Shown here piece by piece: positions 45,590 to 54,754 of a DNA stretch of 64,000 nt. Every line of letters starts with the position of its first letter. The first letter of the stretch is position 1. Origin of the DNA: Aquatica leii (taxonomy: Eukaryota; Arthropoda; Insecta; Coleoptera; Lampyridae); NCBI GenBank assembly GCA_035610365.1, contig CM069433.1, positions 79,208,236 to 79,272,235 on the forward strand, written 5' to 3'. A program made the position numbers and the translations under genes. The notes under the pieces were generated by a model, which ran no database searches, was not told the origin of the DNA, and saw nothing but the letters and a program-made list of their open reading frames with translations.

Positions 45590-46362
45590 CAAAAAGCTTT
45601 AGCAGACGTAGTAAAAAAATTAATTGAAGAAACAGACAGTGTTTTGAAGGAACAAGTTAATTTTTAGTTTGATAGTGACAATAATGATAGCGAAATAGGC
45701 ACAAAAGGAACGATAACAAAAGATTTATATAGCAGCAAAGCTGATAAGGTAACTAACGCGAAGGTAATTACTGATTTTTGTAGGACGTGATAACAAATCA
45801 CTTTGGATAAGCAAACCTATTTCGGGTAGAAAAGCAAAATCGTAGAATGTCATAATAGTATTACCTGGTTAAAAAGGAAGTGGTAGAAATATACATACAG
45901 AGATTGGCGTATTTACATTGTTTATTACTGACCAAATGATTAAGGATGTAGTAAAAAATACTAACATAAAAAAAGACTGGACGTAAACTATTCAAGAAAG
46001 AGAGATTGAACAAAAATTGAAATTAGAGCTCTGTTAGGTGCATTATATTTCATTGGGACAAAGAAAAGTCATATGAACAGTTTAGAGCAGTGGGATTCAG
46101 ATGGTACAGGACTGATTATTTTGAGGACTTCGTGCTTTACGATTTGGTAATCTGCATACGCGAGAAGAAAGGAAACAAAACAATGAGTTAGCCTCAATTC
46201 AAAATTTTCATAATAATTTTCTCAATTTACTCAAAATGTTTTTATCTGAATACAGAAAAGATAAACTAAAAACCAAAAACTAACAAATACAGGCATCTGT
46301 AGCACAAATGTATGTAAGAAGCAAAGTAAAGTTATTGTAAAGCGTTTAAAATGTCAGCAAGA
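45590..46362 (+). pseudogene. piggyBac-like transposase, internally deleted pseudogene
   Basis: After an acidic N-terminal part (FDSDNNDSEIG) the plus strand reads NVIIVLPG (stop) KGSGRNIHTEIGVFTLF, then ITDQMIKDVVKNTNIKKDWT. This is the LPG-G-RN-T-IE-F--FFT-EMI pattern at the start of the DDE_Tnp_1_7 domain. It continues RALLGALYFIGTKKSHMN and LEQWDSDGTGL, then LRALRFGNLHTREERKQNNE, which is the LRFD--TR-ER-K-DK motif before the first catalytic aspartate. The rest of the catalytic core is missing. About 46305-46362 encodes ICSTNVCKKQ...KRLKCQQEEQS and a stop, resembling the cysteine-rich C-terminal tail. An internal deletion therefore joins N- and C-terminal parts. TTAA targets and inverted tips were not located. 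Confidence 0.8.
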
Positions 46363-46440
46363 AGAACAAAGTTGAATAAAATATTTGTTTTTTAGCGTAT
46401 TTTAGTTTAAATTTATTTAGTTAAATAGTTTTAGTTAAAG

Positions 46441-46556
46441 TATAGTAATATACTTATATATACTTATATACTATATACTTATATACTATATACTTATATA
46501 CTATATACTTATATACTATATACTTATATACTATATACTATATACTTATATACTAA
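46441..46556 (+). repeat. Tandem array of 15-bp TATACTTATATACTA units
   Basis: Seven or so copies of a 15-bp A/T unit, with one partial insertion near 46535, form a minisatellite of about 115 bp. Confidence 0.8.
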
Positions 46557-46780
46557 AATAATAAAGTAATAGTTTTAGTTAAAATTGTAGTTTTTACTAT
46601 TCGTAAAAAAATATATATCAAGCAGTGTTATCAACTTAAGCCTAATTCCTAGACAATCTGACGGAGTCTTAAGCGATAAGTACGCCCGGTTTAACAACAC
46701 ATTATTCTTTCTTTATTACAAAAATAGTTAGTACGCGAGTGTTAATTCAGTATAGGTGTAACATTACAAAAGTGTTCATA

Positions 46781-46903
46781 ATGTCGAGTAAAAAATTAAC
46801 TTTACTTAATCAAAAGGTCTCCACTATTATCAACATGACCAATAAAAAAATTACTGTTAAACAAATTCAAAATCATGCAAGTGTACAAAACAACAGCTAT
46901 TAA
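46781..46903 (+). pseudogene. pogo/Tigger-like transposase N-terminus (40 codons)
   Basis: ATG at 46781 opens a 40-codon frame: MSSKKLTLLNQKVSTIINMT, then NKKITVKQIQNH and ASVQNNSY, ending TAA at 46901. It resembles the CENP-B/pogo N-terminal helix-turn-helix (K-LTL-EKV-II, K-TVKQIA-H, V---T). The following in-frame codons (LLKQVR) still match, so the stop is an internal mutation in a once longer gene. TTCAGTA at about 46746 is an initiator-like site upstream. The rest of the transposase is absent. Assignment rests on a short stretch. Confidence 0.5.
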
Positions 46904-47234
46904 TTACTTAAACAGGTGAGGTGAGAGCGATTGTTTTATCATAACTTTTAATTTAAGAACTAAGTTAGAAAACGAGCTGTAGACTATAAAATTAAAAAAA
47001 CTGTCAATAAACAACAATTACCAATTTTTTAAACGCACTAAAAACACTTAACATTTATGTATGCATTTTTTAAATAAACATTTGCAACTTATGGTTTTAT
47101 TTTAAACAGTATTTGTATTTCCGTATTAGCAGGATTCAGTGTATAAAAAAATGTTTAAGTATTTCATGAGTTGTTTAGTGTTATACATATGTTTCAATGT
47201 CCGTTTGAATGAGGTAGATAATGTTGCATTTGAT
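46904..47234. other. A+T-rich spacer
   Basis: No recognised feature between the pogo-like fragment and the Penelope-like reverse transcriptase. Confidence 0.45.
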
Positions 47235-47885
47235 GCATCGCCCATCATTGTCAACATCTACACTACATGAACTAGTTTGAATCACAGGAAACAGCCAAGG
47301 CTAAATTTAAAACTTAGATATGTAGACAATACGTTTATAATTTAGAACCGCAGTGATCGACAACTAGATCACTCTCTGCGTCACCTGAAAAACATCATAC
47401 CATAGATAAAATTTACCATGGAAATCGAAAAGGAAAACTCTCTACCATTTTCGAACGTAAAGAAAAACAATGGATGGATCAAAACAGTTGTTTACAGAAA
47501 ACCAACACATATTGGCCAATATCAAACCATGCATCCAACCACTTAACAACGTCTTTATTTGAAGAACCCACCGGTTATATAACACACAAAAAAAGAAATG
47601 AAAAACATAAAAAGAGGCCCAAAACACAATGGTTACCCAAAAAACATGATAAAAGCTTCTTTATAGACATCGGATCAGCATAAACCAGTAACCAAAAAAA
47701 GAAGAACTACCGAAAGCGCTACTCAGCATCTCATACGTCAGATGCTTATCTGAGAGAATAAAACGCATACACTGAAAAAAAGAAGTAGTTATCAACAACA
47801 ACAAAAATATCTTCAACCAACCTATTGTAGAAATAGGCAACGCGTAGAAACCGCTAATTGAACGTTGAAAGAACTTAAGGTTCAC
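47235..47885 (+). pseudogene. Penelope-like reverse transcriptase pseudogene
   Basis: The plus strand reads ASPIIVNIYTT, corresponding to the SP-IANIYME motif, then RYVDNTFII (stop) NRSDRQLDHSLRHLKNI. The Penelope-type YVDD catalytic box has become YVDN, losing one metal-binding aspartate. IKFTMEIEKENSLPFSNV, KNNGWIKTVVYRKPTHIGQY and TMHPTT follow, matching the IKFTMEIE-N-LPFLDV, VYRKPTHTGQYL and SNHP segments downstream of the active site. It then decays through a KKRNEKHKKRPKT stretch to about 47880. Only the C-terminal half of the RT is kept. A hammerhead-like core lies 120 bp further on, as expected for this retroelement class. The minus-strand frames are shadows. Confidence 0.85.
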
Positions 47886-48002
47886 TAGTGTTTCTATTAG
47901 TTAATTTTTGTTTCTCTTAATTGCTTTTGTACACTTGATCGTATAATTAATTACGTCTTGAGAATATAAGTATCATTAGTCTCTAAGCTTGTTAGTATTC
48001 AC

Positions 48003-48043
48003 CTGATGACGATTGCAAATACTCTAGCAATCGAAACGTTGTA
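48003..48043 (+). ncRNA. Hammerhead-like ribozyme core downstream of the Penelope-like RT
   Basis: CTGATGA (48003-48009) is followed by a strong stem II, GATTGC/GCAATC (48011-48016 and 48027-48032) with loop AAATACTCTA. GAAA (48033-48036), a two-pair stem III around loop GTT and the triplet GTA (48041-48043) come next. One extra C lies between CTGATGA and stem II, or pairs with the first G of GAAA. Stem I is weak (TAGTATTCAC against ATATTGATTT). It probably formed part of the terminal region of the Penelope-like element; activity is doubtful. Confidence 0.55.
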
Positions 48044-49165
48044 ATATTGATTTTTTTGTTAAAATATAAAAATAAAGACAATGAAAGTTCAGAGTTGTGC
48101 TGTTATATAATGTGTTTTAATATAATATAAATAAAGAAATTTTTTTTACAAAACAGAAAAAATGATTTCTACAAGCAAAATATCTAGAAATAGTGCTTAA
48201 GTAACAAATTGATTGTGTATCTACAAGTAGTTGGAAACAAGTACCAATATTAAGAGATAAAATATTTAAAATTACATTATAAAAAAAATCTATGAAAATC
48301 ACAAAATCAATTAAAATAGTTGAATAAATACGTATCTAAATTTTTGTAATCCAAAGGTGATTAGAAAGACAGGAAACTACTAATTAACTAGAGCAATTGG
48401 CTACAAATCTATTAATTATAAAAACAAACAAATAATCAAATTTGAATAAGTAGATCAGGCTTCATTAATATTTAACATTGGTTTTAACCTACTATAATTT
48501 CGATAAGCGCAGACATATTTGCTTCTGCATATCGTAGAATTTTGCACCGTTGGTTGCATTCGATATGAATAAATAAGCGGTAAATATTTATAAAACACCT
48601 GAATCAAATGAAAGTATCAATAAATTCTTATTTACGCTTATACAACCATCCGTAATAAAACTTATCTTAGAAGAAATTTATATCGTGTAGATACAATGCC
48701 TTCAATTTATTTCAATTTTTAAATTTTGCGTTGTATATTTTGTAACTATATAAGGGGAAACCAGCAATTTGTATTTTTGTCAAGTAACTAAACCTTGTAA
48801 ATTCAAGTCTTAATGTAACACGGAACTTGCCTTAATTATGAGCTACCGTAATGAACTGTGGAACGTACTGTAACTAATGATTCCGAGATTTAACGAGCAA
48901 AACCACATCCACACTACATGTATTTATGTATACAAATAAGGTTACTTAAAATATTTTATGTTACATAAACTTTAAGGTCCATAAAAAAACATTTACTTTA
49001 GTTTCAGAACAAACAAAAGTTTATTTTAAAAAAAGTTCATTTTAAAATATCAACCTAAAATTAACTGAGTTTTTGCAATTAGAATTTGTCATGATGTTAA
49101 AGCAAAAATTCAGTGGCTCATCATTGCGTAAAACTCTTTGTTCGAGGAATTTGTGTTATAATGTA
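48044..49165. other. A+T-rich spacer
   Basis: AATAAA-like words near 48070 may end the Penelope-like element. Nothing else is recognised. Confidence 0.45.
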
Positions 49166-49400
49166 CAATACGCTTACATTATAACGTTTGTTTTCAGTTG
49201 GCCGGAAACGTAAATGGCAGCTCTGCAGAACGGGCACGTATAGTACTTGTCGAAGCGTGTCACACTTCCGCTATTAAGATTTCTATAGATAATTATTTAC
49301 TAAGTTTAATCATTTATTAGTATCTCGTTAACAATATAAAAAACAAATTAAACAAAAAAATTGCACTTGAAAAGCTTAATCTATTGACTGACACCGCCAT
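49166..49400 (-). other. G+C-richer patch, possible exon or promoter
   Basis: On the minus strand, an AG near 49275 and a GTAAGC donor near 49173 bracket a frame of about 30 codons. It reads GSVTRFDKYYTCPFCRAAIY and VSGQLKTN, with a CPFC pair and a marked preference for G or C at third codon positions, unusual for this DNA. An ATGGCGGTGTCAG start in good context lies further upstream on the same strand (about 49399), and CCGGAAAC and CTTCCG ETS-like words occur. On the plus strand a strong acceptor (TTTGTTTTCAG) lies at about 49186-49198 with an open frame of about 40 codons after it. Both readings cannot be coding. It may also be a promoter with ETS- and YY1-like words (CCGCCATTTTG). Confidence 0.3.
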
Positions 49401-50774
49401 TTTGAATGTAAAAGACACAAACACGGTACAGAAAAACAAGCGATTAAATTCTTTGTATTAAAAGCTTCATATCAATACATATCTAAATGCTTAATTTATT
49501 ATAATAGAATAACTTTAAGCTTTAAAATTATTTTTATGTATTCACAAAAAAATTGCGCAATTGAATTTAAAATTAAAATAATATTACCGTAATAAATAGA
49601 ATAAAAATTTGTTTGCTGATAAAATTTTTGTCAAAAAAAATTTGTAATATAATTAATGATACAGTCAAATAAAAAAGAAAACGAGTGAAGTTTAATAAAA
49701 GCGGAAAATTAAAAAATAATTACACTTTTTGGTAGGTAAACTTTTAATATTGTCTTATTAGTCTTCGTGTGCGTCCTAAGGATTTTCTTACAGTTTACTT
49801 GATTTTAAACGAGGAGCACAATGCTTAAACGATAAGTCGTTAAACCTAATATGTGTTTCTGACAAACCATGACTCCATTTATAGGGTTAAGCTAATCCCC
49901 AAAACTGCGTAGCTTGAGCTGTAGAAAACCCTCGCCAATTTGTTGAAACCTATTAGCATCCTATTAAAGCGAGTTTCTGAGTAGCAACGTCACTAAGAAT
50001 TACTAAGAGTTTTTGTTACTAAAACAAATTAGAAACATTTATTAATTCATCGTGCCATGTTTACTGCACGCAGTTATTTCTAAGACAAACAGTAACACCG
50101 AAACGTTAGAAAACATTATTTAAATAAAATCTAAAAACTTTAACAAACAAATTTTGCAAGTAAGTATTCGCCACTGATATAATAAACAGCGTTGTTATTA
50201 AACACAACAAAAACTTGGAAATAATGACAATTGCAAATACTAACGTAAATAAAAACTATTGTTTGATACAAAATGTTAGAAAGTTAATAAACAATAGAAT
50301 AAAATGGTAAATAGTAACCCTTTTACGTGAATATTTCATTATAAAATTTGCACAGTAGGTTCTTGGTTAATCCAAGTGTTAAAAAACAAATATGCATGAA
50401 GCTTCCATGAATCAATAACATAATTAGACGAGCAAACTTATTGCCTAATATGTTATAAAACACAATGGAAAGCAACAGCATCCTACAAAATACGCTGATG
50501 CGTCAAATATTCTCTAGGGGAAACTTTACATAAAGCTAGTGTACACAATCTACAGATATGACTGTTGCTTGTGAGTATCGTATCGTTAGTTGAACCAAAA
50601 TTAGGTAACAGTAATGCTTTAATTAATGGGTAAATACATAAACATTTTCTAATGAATCAAATATTTACAATTAAAAATGAAACAGCAAAACATAATTTTA
50701 TTTAAAATATAGCAAAATAAAATAATATTATTTTAATAATACAAACCAAAATAATTTTCTTTGCAAAATATGTT
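49401..50774. other. A+T-rich spacer
   Basis: No recognised gene. An isolated CGAAACGTTAG near 50099 lacks a CTGATGA partner. Confidence 0.45.
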
Positions 50775-53700
50775 CAGACGCGAATCAATGCGGAGGGGAG
50801 GGCTCAATAGAAGTAATTGCCCCCTCCCCTGACTCACGATCAAAGCATTTTATTTTCACAAATTTTAAAATTTTAAAATCATCATAAAGAGATCACTAAC
50901 AGCTACGAATAAATACAATGTAAATCGTTTAGTAAATAATAAACTATTGACATATTCACGTTTTAACCGAAGTTACTTAGTAAGCGTATTATTAAAAACC
51001 AAAGATCATCCCATTTAAAAGTTATTTTTTTAGCATATGCATATACATACATATATAAAAGTGTTATAAGACTGTCATTTTTAGTTGTTTTTATAGAAAA
51101 TGGAAATATATAAAGTGTAGATTATAGAAAGGATTATCTAGACACTTTAACTTTTAAGAAAATCAGATAACTACAAGTGTTACTTACCTGTTCTTTTAAT
51201 ACATATTTAATCTCAATTGTTTAGAAATAGAAGCGTCTTTTCGTACTCGAATGTTTACCTACAAAACGTATACAAATTTTTTGAAAAATTTTATCAAATA
51301 AGAATTATGAAGGTCCTTTTTACTTTAAAAATTACTATAACCGAACCCAACTTACTTACTAAACGATTATAAGTGTTTTATTTATTTATGACCGAACTCT
51401 CACAATATTTACTTTGTATTTCTACTATACTAGTAGTTAACTGCATCTAACATTTCCTACAACTTTAATGTAACCTCGCCGTTTATAAGACATAATGCGT
51501 TTTGTGGTTTTCAAAGCTGTGAATGACTCAATTCCCTCGACTACGCCTAGTTTTTTAAAAAATGTTCTATTGCTGCACCCAAGCAATAGTAATTTTAAAA
51601 AAAAAATATGGTGCATGTATTTTGTTTCTTATACCTATAGGTTGAGTAGACTACCCTACGACTAGGAGCCGGAGGCGAACTCGGTAACGCAATCTTCAGT
51701 TTTTCCGCGGTTTCGCAAAGTTGACTAAATCAAGATAGTGTTTTGACGCGCGTCAACAGTTAAGTTGTTTGTCGTTTTTCTTTTGTCGAGTGTCGATGCA
51801 TCCGATTACTTTATTACGTAAATAAAATTTTTATACGTAGTTAAATTACGTTATTCTAAGATCCAACACTTTGCAAGTTCACTAAAATACAAACTCAAAG
51901 ATAACGTATTTAGAGATGCTTATAATGTTACATAGTGAGTGAAAATAGGTGCTTGAATAAATAAATAACACTGCAAAAATAAAGCTAAATATGCAAAATT
52001 ATTTTTAATCGTTAAAAAATGTATGCAAACCGGTTATTGTTCATGTATAGAAACAAACTTGAGAACAAAATTGATAACATAAACCGAAATTATGATTGCT
52101 ATAAACGATGTTTTTTCTGTGTGATAGCATACAGTTCTTTAGTAAAATGATGACTAAAGAGCGAAAGTCGTTATTATTTCCAACTTTTCCCAATGTTTGT
52201 AATTTTTGGGGTTATTGCAATTTTTCAACAATAATGCAAATTATCTCTTAATTATCTATTTCAAAAAAAAATTAATTACAAGTGTTTTTAGTAATCAATA
52301 ACAACGGTAACAGATATATTCACCTTACCTTAATTAGACTCAACACAAGCGCTTTACAGTAAAATGGAATTGTTTATGTTAAATTAAATCTGAATTACCT
52401 AAACAAGAAATGTGTTATGTTATTTGCTGCAAGTTTCGTCTGCCGTGTGCCGTTTGTTTCTTTTCGAGAAAATAGTAATCCATCCACTATTAACATTAGG
52501 TTTCTTTGTCAATAGACAAATCAGCGACCGAGGCCGTCAAAGAAGCGAACCTCAAAAATCCGAAGTATTGAATCATTTTTAGAGCCTGCCCATAAACGAG
52601 CAGTTCTAGCTTGTGCTGCATTTGTGTCTGAACTAGATAATAGTAATAAGGTGGTGGATCCTGCTGCTTATGTTTCTGCCGAGTCGACTGTGTTTGAGAG
52701 AAGTCATAGTTTAAGTAATAAAGTAGTTGCTCTTACATTATCCCGGGTTCTCGAGCCTACAGTGTGAATAGGTCAAATGTCTTCTGTAATATTGGAAATT
52801 TTTTAGATAAACATATAAATGACTACACAAAATATCGGCTCTTTCAAACTCCTGGCAGCCAAAAGATGACTACAAGTTTGCGTTTGCACCTTATCAAAAG
52901 TAAGGAAGTGAAGCAATATTCTCAGCATAAGTACCTTAGCAAAAACCGTTAAAAAATTATAAGAAAATTGCAAAACGGATTAGAGATTTTGAGACACGTG
53001 CTAATTATATTTATCATAAACGAGTTGTAGAACAAGAGCTGCTTCCTTTATATCTTTAATAAGCTTAAATTGGAAGTAATTAACTTTGTACATCAACAGT
53101 GTCTCAAAAAAGTGGAAGAAAACAAGAAACGACTTCGCCCTACAGTTGAAACTTTTATTTTTCTTGGGCGTCAAAATTTAGCATTTTGTGGACACAGAGA
53201 TGATAGACCGATACTTCATAACACTGATATTTCCAACGAATCTGGCGTGACTGTAAACGAAAGGAATTTCAGAGAGCTTTTAAGGTTTTGAGTATGTGCT
53301 GGAGATAAAAAAAAACTAGAGAACCATTCAGTCAGCTTCCTCTAGTGCTAGATATATAAGCAAGTCAACACAAAATTTGCTTTTTTCGTGCTGCGGAAAA
53401 GAGATTTCTGAGCAAATTTTGAGTAACGTGCAGGCATGAAGATACTATTCAATACTTCAAAACAATAGATGTACATATGTCACCTATCTGAGCTGAGCCT
53501 TACTTTACGATACGTGCATGATGGTAATATTTATGAGGATTGCGTAATTTTTGTGAATGCGTTTGAGGACTAGTTTATGCCAAGGATGAAAATGACTATA
53601 AATCTTATAAAGAAAATTTTAGAGAAATCAGAAAAGAAGTTGAACGGAACCTCCACACCTAAGGAATTGTCTTTAACCGCAAAAATCTTTAGCCAAATAC

Positions 53701-54266
53701 GCTGTAAACACCATGCTATAGCCACAAGCTGAATAACTCTATTTTGCGTAGCTCAAAAGTGCTTACTAATCCGAAACGACAAAAAGAGCTGCCGATAATT
53801 GCTCTACATATATTAGCCAGGTGCGATAAAGATGTATTTCCTATAATGCATACATTTTTACTAGTCCTTGCAACGCTTCTAGTGACAAATGCATCTGCTG
53901 AGAGATCATTCTCGTCGTTACGGCGCCTTAAAATATATTTAAGAGCAACCATGACTAAAAACCGCCTTCTCGGTTTTGCTCTTATGCACATCGATAGACA
54001 TATACCTATTGACATCGAGAAACTGATAACAAGATTTGCAAAAATCCGGAAGTTAGAAGAGATTGGAATTTAATATTTAAGAATCATATTATGTTCCTAT
54101 CTATTTCAACTTAAATTATTTTTTCTTTTTTTATATCTATGTGTTTTTATTTAATATTTTTTTAAGACAAAAAGGCAGTATTATTTAAGTATAAATATTA
54201 CATAGATAACAAACTAACATTTTATCAAATTGCCCCCTCCTGAACAAAATCCTGTATCCGCGCTCG
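50775..54266 (+). mobile_element. hAT element, ~3.5 kb, degenerate ends and near-perfect 8-bp TSD
   Basis: AATATGTT (50767-50774) and AATATTTT (54267-54274) are 7/8 identical flanks of hAT target length. The left end CAGACGCGAATC...GCGGAGGGGAGGGC and the right end, read inverted as CGAGCGCGGATACAGG...CAGGAGGGGGCAAT, share the CAG-CGCGGAT and GGAGGGG blocks. The left end also contains an inverted repeat of its own (GGAGGGGAGGGCTCAAT against ATTGCCCCCTCCCCT at about 50819-50833). A G+C-richer leader (51645-51800, with GACGCGCGTCAAC and an 8-bp CTATTGCT/AGCAATAG stem just before it) lies between the left end and the transposase remnant. Matching ends, TSD and coding direction support one old but structurally complete insertion. 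Confidence 0.7.
52510..54073 (+). pseudogene. hAT transposase pseudogene (TTF-type N-term, DUF4371, C-terminal dimerisation)
   Basis: Domains appear in the usual order. NVFCNIGNFLDKHINDYTKY at 52770-52830 matches the DIGNF segment ahead of the TTF-type zinc finger. KKRLRPTVETFIFLGRQNLA followed by FCGHRDD at 53120-53200 matches the R-RL---ETI-FCGRQ-ALRGHRD motif of the DUF4371-type core, and VNERNFRELLRF follows. The C-terminal 109-codon frame (53744-54073) holds VLATLLVTNASAERSFSSLR, RLKIYLRATMTKNRL and GFALMHIDR, the hAT dimerisation motif. The zinc-finger cysteines are not recovered, and the region 53290-53740 is broken by stops and frameshifts. A normal member has about 700 or more residues in one frame, so this copy cannot make transposase. 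The minus-strand 99-codon frame is a shadow. Confidence 0.85.
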
Positions 54267-54721
54267 AATATTTTACCATAAAATGTTTAAAATTTTACCA
54301 AACGTTTTGAAAAACTACCAACATGAAATCAAGTTGTGTGTTCATTGCATTTGTATTTAATTAAACAATCTTTAGAGTTAAGATTTACAACTATTGTAAT
54401 TGATTCAATGTAGGACGGTATAATACCAACCAGTTGCATGATAATAATCGTTGAAAAGTAAACCTTCTATAAGATATGTCCAAAAAATATTAGTTTTGAA
54501 CAACATACCAATAAACTATAGATTAACCTAAAAAGTTAAATATTCAGAAAAATTGTATAATTAATGTTGTTACTTTTCTTCCATATAGTGCCAACATAGT
54601 AGTATCACCAAACTACCAATTTTATTATTCAGTAGATGGATATGTTTGATTTATTAATGCTTTCAATGTTGAGAATTTTTTGTATAAACAATTTAGTCTG
54701 TATTACTAATGCATAACTTAC

Positions 54722-54754
54722 ACATCCATATTCATACGAAGTAGAGACACTCAC
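54722..54754 (-). other. Possible 33-nt coding microexon
   Basis: On the minus strand the acceptor TTTTGTTTCAG ends at 54755, the next 33 nt encode VSVSTSYEYGC in an open phase-0 frame, and a perfect GTAAGT donor follows at 54721-54716. Good polypyrimidine, good donor and a length divisible by three are suggestive, but such short signals do arise by chance. The residues are not recognised. Confidence 0.3.

Noticed and set aside
46441-46556. CRISPR-like array
   Set aside because: The repeats are contiguous 15-bp A/T units without spacers; this is a minisatellite in eukaryotic DNA.
51183-51210. Minus-strand CAG|GTAAGT donor with a short open segment
   Set aside because: Lies inside the hAT element and the preceding acceptor is poor.
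53716-54015. 99-codon minus-strand frame
   Set aside because: Shadow of the hAT dimerisation domain on the plus strand.
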